Below the pieces are notes generated by a model, which was not told the DNA's origin, made no database searches, and saw only the letters and a list, made by a program, of their open reading frames with translations. Below, piece after piece: positions 60,475 to 64,000 of a stretch of 64,000 bases of DNA. The translations under genes were made by a program, and so were the position numbers. Every line of letters starts with the position of its first letter. The first letter of the stretch is position 1. The DNA is from Limnanthes douglasii subsp. nivea (lineage: Eukaryota > Streptophyta > Magnoliopsida > Brassicales > Limnanthaceae): assembly GCA_036936605.1 (NCBI GenBank), contig JAUPFV010000001.1:116940771-117004770 (forward strand). Reading direction: 5' to 3'.

Positions 60475-61085
60475 CTATAGATGCGAAAATTGTGGAAGTT
60501 AGATAAGTGACATATGCGAAATGTATGCAAATTTGAAACCATTATAAACGTGATAGATGCACAACCTTTGAAAATGTTAACACATGTGGTAAATAGATCG
60601 CTGTGAAACCTATGTTAATGTATATTCTTTGAAATACTGATAGATGTGAAACTTAAGGAAATCTACAACCAAAACACTGGTAGATGCGAAACCTATGTTA
60701 AAGATTAAGCGGTACACACTGATAGATGTGAAACCCTATGAAAACCTGCAATTATGGAAAAACGATAACTGCGAAACCTATGTTTATGTAAATGCACTGA
60801 AACAGTGATAGATGTGACACCTAAGGAAATCTATAACCAAAATACATTGATAGACACAGAATCTATGTTACCAATTAAGCAGTACACACCGATAGATGTG
60901 AAACCCTATAAAAACCTGCAATAATGGCAAAATGATAGTTGCGAAACCTATGTTAATATAAATACACTGAAACACTGATAGAAGCAAAACCTAAGGAAAT
61001 TTATAACCAAAATACACTGATAGACGCATAACCTATATAAAACCTGTAATTATAGAAAAATAATAGCTACGAAACCTATACAAAT
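60475..61085 (+). repeat. MULE motif array H (upstream of the Ulp1 gene), about 15 copies
   Basis: The densest array. It includes GATAGATGCACAACCT, GATAGATGTGAAAC, GTAGATGCGAAACCTATG, GATAACTGCGAAACCTATG, GATAGTTGCGAAACCTATG, GATAGACGCATAACCT and AATAGCTACGAAACCTAT. It occupies the presumed promoter of the minus-strand DUF1985-like/Ulp1 gene. From 60,640 on it is organised in a higher-order repeat (see separate entry). Confidence 0.9.
60640..61085 (+). repeat. ~170-bp higher-order repeat of the motif array, about 2.6 copies
   Basis: GATAGATGTGAAACCCTAT occurs at 60,721 and 60,891. The flanking words AAGGAAATCTA(C/T)AACCAAAA, ATTAAGC(G/A)GTACACAC, AAAACCTGCAAT and GAAACCTATGTT recur in the same order, and a third shorter unit follows. 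Each full unit carries four motif copies. Confidence 0.8.
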
Positions 61086-61547
61086 GTCACAAAATCAAGT
61101 CTAAATTGCAGTAATAATAATAAGGCTATTTGTATACGAAATTGCAAGTTGTTTAAACAGTTACTATGAGCGTCTCGTGTCTCGCTAAAGTGAGACATGA
61201 GTAAGCAGTGTTAGTTACTGAAAAACAAACTGAAAACAGGTAGAAATGAAGTAAAGAAGAAGATTTAACATCCAAAACAGATCTAATTCGCACAAAACAG
61301 AAACATGATCGCTGAAGTAACTCAAAAACTCAGAAAATCATTGTAGTGAAACCCTAGGATTCTAGAATGGCTATAATCGAACGGTTTTTTTGAATAAAAA
61401 TAGTATATAAATTACAGATTTAGCATCTTAAAGTTGTTGAGTACTTGAATCTTCAATCAGAATGTAAACGAAGTTTAAATTCCGGTGAATTCGTCATCAA
61501 AATTCAGGTATCAGCGAACTCAGTTATTGAGAAGTTAGAGAATCAGG

Positions 61548-61583
61548 AGGAGGGAGGGAGAGGGAGAGGGAGAGGGAGAGGGA
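61548..61583 (+). repeat. (GGGAGA)n simple repeat
   Basis: About six GGGAGA units, preceded by GGAGGGAGGGA, near the right end of the MULE in what is probably the 5' leader of the minus-strand gene (CT-rich on that strand). Confidence 0.95.
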
Positions 61584-61725
61584 TTGTGAGAAATAGGTTA
61601 CATTTGTTTCAAAATGGGTATCTATATCGCGGGTAATTTTGGAAGGAAATTTGTTAAATATTTTAGGCCTTTATTGGTAATAGCTTTGTGTAACGGGTCT
61701 TATACGGTAAGTCTCCCTTAAAATA

Positions 61726-63446
61726 TTCGGTTATTGATCTTGAATTAATTTATTATCTTTTCTCTTTATTTTCTTTATTCTTTCTTTCATTATCTTCAGG
61801 TCCTTGACTTTTATCTTCTTCTTTAATTATATCTGCTATTTATAATTTTAACTCTTTTTTATTTCTTTCTGTTCATTTTGCTTTAATTTCACTAATAAAT
61901 AAAAAATAACCAAATGAGAGTATTTTTATTCATAATTAATTAAAACTAACAATAAAATTAGTATAAAAATAATATAAACTCAAGGATAAATATCTTTTCA
62001 TCACCAGTTTTCCGTGATGAGTCAAACTCTTTTTACGCCAATAACCTGAAATGTCCAGGTCAACGCAACGTGAAAATACTTTCCTATGATAATAACCTGT
62101 AATTTTAGGTTTTAGTTTACTATGTCGAGATTACTACACTTAATCTACTATTTGCGACTGCGACCTGATCTTTATGTGGCTTTTTTCTCCTTAGAGATAT
62201 ATCTACACCTCTATTTAGTTCATTTCTCCAGTCTTAGGTTAGTTCCAACGATCCAAACTCCTCTCGTGATCGAATATGGATTACTTTATTTAACCAATAT
62301 TTTAACAATCCTCCACTAATTGATATCTCTTATATACTCATTGAGATAAATTTCATGTATGAAACAGAATATCCTTTAATTTAAATTTTACTTTAGCGTA
62401 AATACATAAAATTCAAGTTGGAAGCTTTTGTATCCATGGGTCAAAACCGACGATCTCATACAAGCAACTGTTTTGCTAATATGTTTATCCATATAATCAC
62501 TTAGCGCTATTTTTGTCATGTGCTCTATAAATTTCAATAAACATCACTTGAGAATAACTCATTCTCTCATGAGAGACGACACCACCCATAGACTCTTATA
62601 GGTGCAATTCTTATATTGTTTTTTAGAGAAACACATCTCATACATAAGATAAATTGTATTAAAATTCTTATAACTTATCCCTCTACTATATCATCCATCA
62701 TATGTCACACATCACAAATGAAACCTAAAGTTATATGTTAAATCCTTTAAAGGATAACCTGGTATTACCCATTGAAAAGTTGATGTTAAGATTATTTATT
62801 GTCATATTGGGATACCATTATTTATGAAACGTTAATGTAAGAGTTCTAGTTCTATCCTTCTAGTTGTTGAATGTACCAATCATGAAGGTAATGATTTGGT
62901 AAATTAATCTGTCATGTTCTCACTAAAACGCACATAAGAGACCAATATGATTCAACTATAGATCAACTATCTACATACTCATGTCTGAGACTTATATGTC
63001 TAGATTTATTATTGTAGGATCTGCCAAAAGTTGATTGACTATCACAATGTATTTAAATTGTCATGTTTTACTTTTGAAGTGAATGATATTTATAGCAATA
63101 GGTCTCCCAACCATTCAACTTATTTTCCTGTTGTGGATAATGTTATGAACTCATACTCTATAGTTGAATATGATATACATGTTTGTTTCTTCGGTTGCCA
63201 AGAAACAACACTTCTTCCAAAAGTAATAATTCATCCCGTAGTCAATTTGTTATGGGATAGGCTGGTTATCTAATTTTTATTTGTGTATTCCTCGAGTACC
63301 CTAAATATTAAATGAATACGTTTTTTTTAAATATATTTTTCATGTATCCAGATACCCTTCTAATGACATTCCAATATTCTATACTTGGATTATTTATAAA
63401 TTGACTTCATTTACTTACTGCATATAATATATAAATTATATTGTAT
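61726..63446. other. Unassigned flank right of the MULE
   Basis: No coding frame of recognised family. Open frames at 62,122-62,319 and 63,031-63,273 (plus) have no domain I can name. The base composition at 61,980-62,650 is slightly more complex than the rest and could be part of an unlabelled retroelement. Confidence 0.35.
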
Positions 63447-63450
63447 AAAA

Positions 63451-63611
63451 CCGTATATATTGACTTCTTATAACACTAAAGTACTCCAATTGAACCATTG
63501 CATATGGCTAATTTTTTTTAAAGTTAAAAAACCGTATATATTGACTTCTTATAACACTAACGTACTCCAATTGAGCCATTGCACATGGCTAATTATTTTT
63601 AAGTTAAAAAA
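63451..63611. repeat. 81-bp tandem duplication
   Basis: CCGTATATATTGACTTC starts at 63,451 and 63,532. The two units share ATAACACTAA(A/C)GTACTCC, ATTGA(A/G)CCATTGCA and ATGGCTAATT, differing by a few substitutions, so the duplication is recent. Confidence 0.92.
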
Positions 63612-64000
63612 TAAGATCAAATAATTTTTTATTTTGATTTCAAATATTTGAATTTATCAAATATATTTTTAATGCCATGAATATTTTCGAAAATAATGTT
63701 TATTTTTTAAAAATCTCTTGTTGCAAGGATATAATAGATATATAATATTTGGTTTTAATTTTGTTTGGGAGACTCCATATAAGTACCACGAAGGACCACA
63801 TAACTATATAATATTTACAGATAATAAAGAATATTTGTATCGAAAATTAAAACAGTACAACCGTAAAAGTATGAGCATGTTTTACCATTAATTAATTCCT
63901 ATAAGGAGACTTTCATATACGTACCAATATTGGTTCAAAATCAATATTTAATATCAAATAAGATCCATATCAATATTTGGTACCAAGCACAGGACAAAAT
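63612..64000. other. Gene-free AT-rich sequence
   Basis: Nothing recognisable, though TACCA(A/C)/CATAT-rich words appear near the window end. Confidence 0.4.

Larger units (their letters stand above)
41776..61725 (+). mobile_element. Giant Ulp1-carrying Mutator-like element (MULE) with dispersed motif arrays
   Basis: About 20 kb, of which 8.9 kb is a nested Gypsy element. It holds a plus-strand MuDR-type transposase gene (42.4-42.9 plus 51.8-53.7 kb) and a convergent minus-strand gene with DUF1985-like and Ulp1-protease parts (60.4-55.9 kb). An acidic ORF is at 54.4-54.8 kb, and arrays of GATAGATGCGAAACCT-like motifs fill nearly every non-coding stretch. The right end is probably near 61,720, where the minus strand reads GGGAGACTTACCGTATAAG after leader sequence. 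The left end is masked by the LTR of element 2. I found no convincing terminal inverted repeats, so this may be a non-TIR MULE like VANDALs, or the left end may be lost. Confidence 0.8.

Noticed and set aside
42095..61085. Regularly spaced short repeats resembling a CRISPR array
   Set aside because: The repeats are too short and degenerate, lie in introns and promoters of a eukaryotic transposon, and there are no cas genes.
62122..63273. Open frames at the right end as host genes
   Set aside because: They are short, have no domains and no codon pattern distinct from AT-rich noise.

Overview
This is a strongly AT-rich stretch of a plant nuclear genome, almost certainly a eudicot. The evidence is two intron-containing plant genes (a PRONE-type RopGEF and an actin-depolymerizing factor) set in a dense graveyard of plant LTR retrotransposons, LINEs and a very large Mutator-like element (MULE). 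I see no rRNA, tRNA, CRISPR or organellar block. The species cannot be fixed from the sequence.

Layout. 0-4.6 kb: a diverged short-motif repeat cluster, then the 3' end of a Ty3/Gypsy (Tat-like) element made of an antisense accessory ORF (aORF, minus strand) and its plus-strand LTR. 4.6-9.7 kb: a 2 x 415-bp tandem repeat, a minus-strand LINE fragment and a palindromic foldback. 9.7-14.5 kb: a decayed plus-strand L1-like LINE. 14.5-17 kb: gene-poor. 17-19.3 kb: a minus-strand Copia fragment. 19.9-23.2 kb: a decayed plus-strand Gypsy gag-RT fragment. 25.5-30.7 kb: the only intact host genes, RopGEF (minus, 7 exons) and ADF (plus, 3 exons), divergently transcribed. 31.4-36.9 kb: a near-complete minus-strand Copia element with both LTRs, PBS and PPT, flanked by a precise 253-bp direct duplication. 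36.9-41.8 kb: two truncated Tat-like fragments carrying aORF pieces in opposite orientations, plus one LTR. 41.8-61.7 kb: a giant MULE with a plus-strand transposase gene and a minus-strand DUF1985-like/Ulp1-protease gene. A Tat-like Gypsy element (42.9-51.8 kb) is inserted precisely in the transposase reading frame. 61.7-64 kb: unassigned.

The most interesting system is in the MULE. About 75 copies (counted by eye) of a short motif, consensus GATAGATGCGAAACCT, all in one orientation, fill its promoters, introns and intergenic spacers at roughly 30-40-bp spacing. They are absent from its exons and from the nested Gypsy element. This is the layout known for Arabidopsis VANDAL MULEs, where an element-encoded VANC protein (DUF1985 group) binds dispersed motifs to remove silencing. 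The motif here is different, and its commonest variants (TGTGAAAC, TGCAAAAC) are exactly the CpG-deamination products. I infer a parallel sequence-specific anti-silencing system, now decayed. Two other clusters in the window (about 1.4-1.9 kb and 24.6-24.9 kb) show related CGCAAA/CGCAAC cores and may be relics of sister systems.

The second theme is a family of antisense ORFs beside the 3' LTR of Tat-like Gypsy elements. Four copies or pieces occur here, each with its own TATA-bearing leader and the same N-terminal motif.
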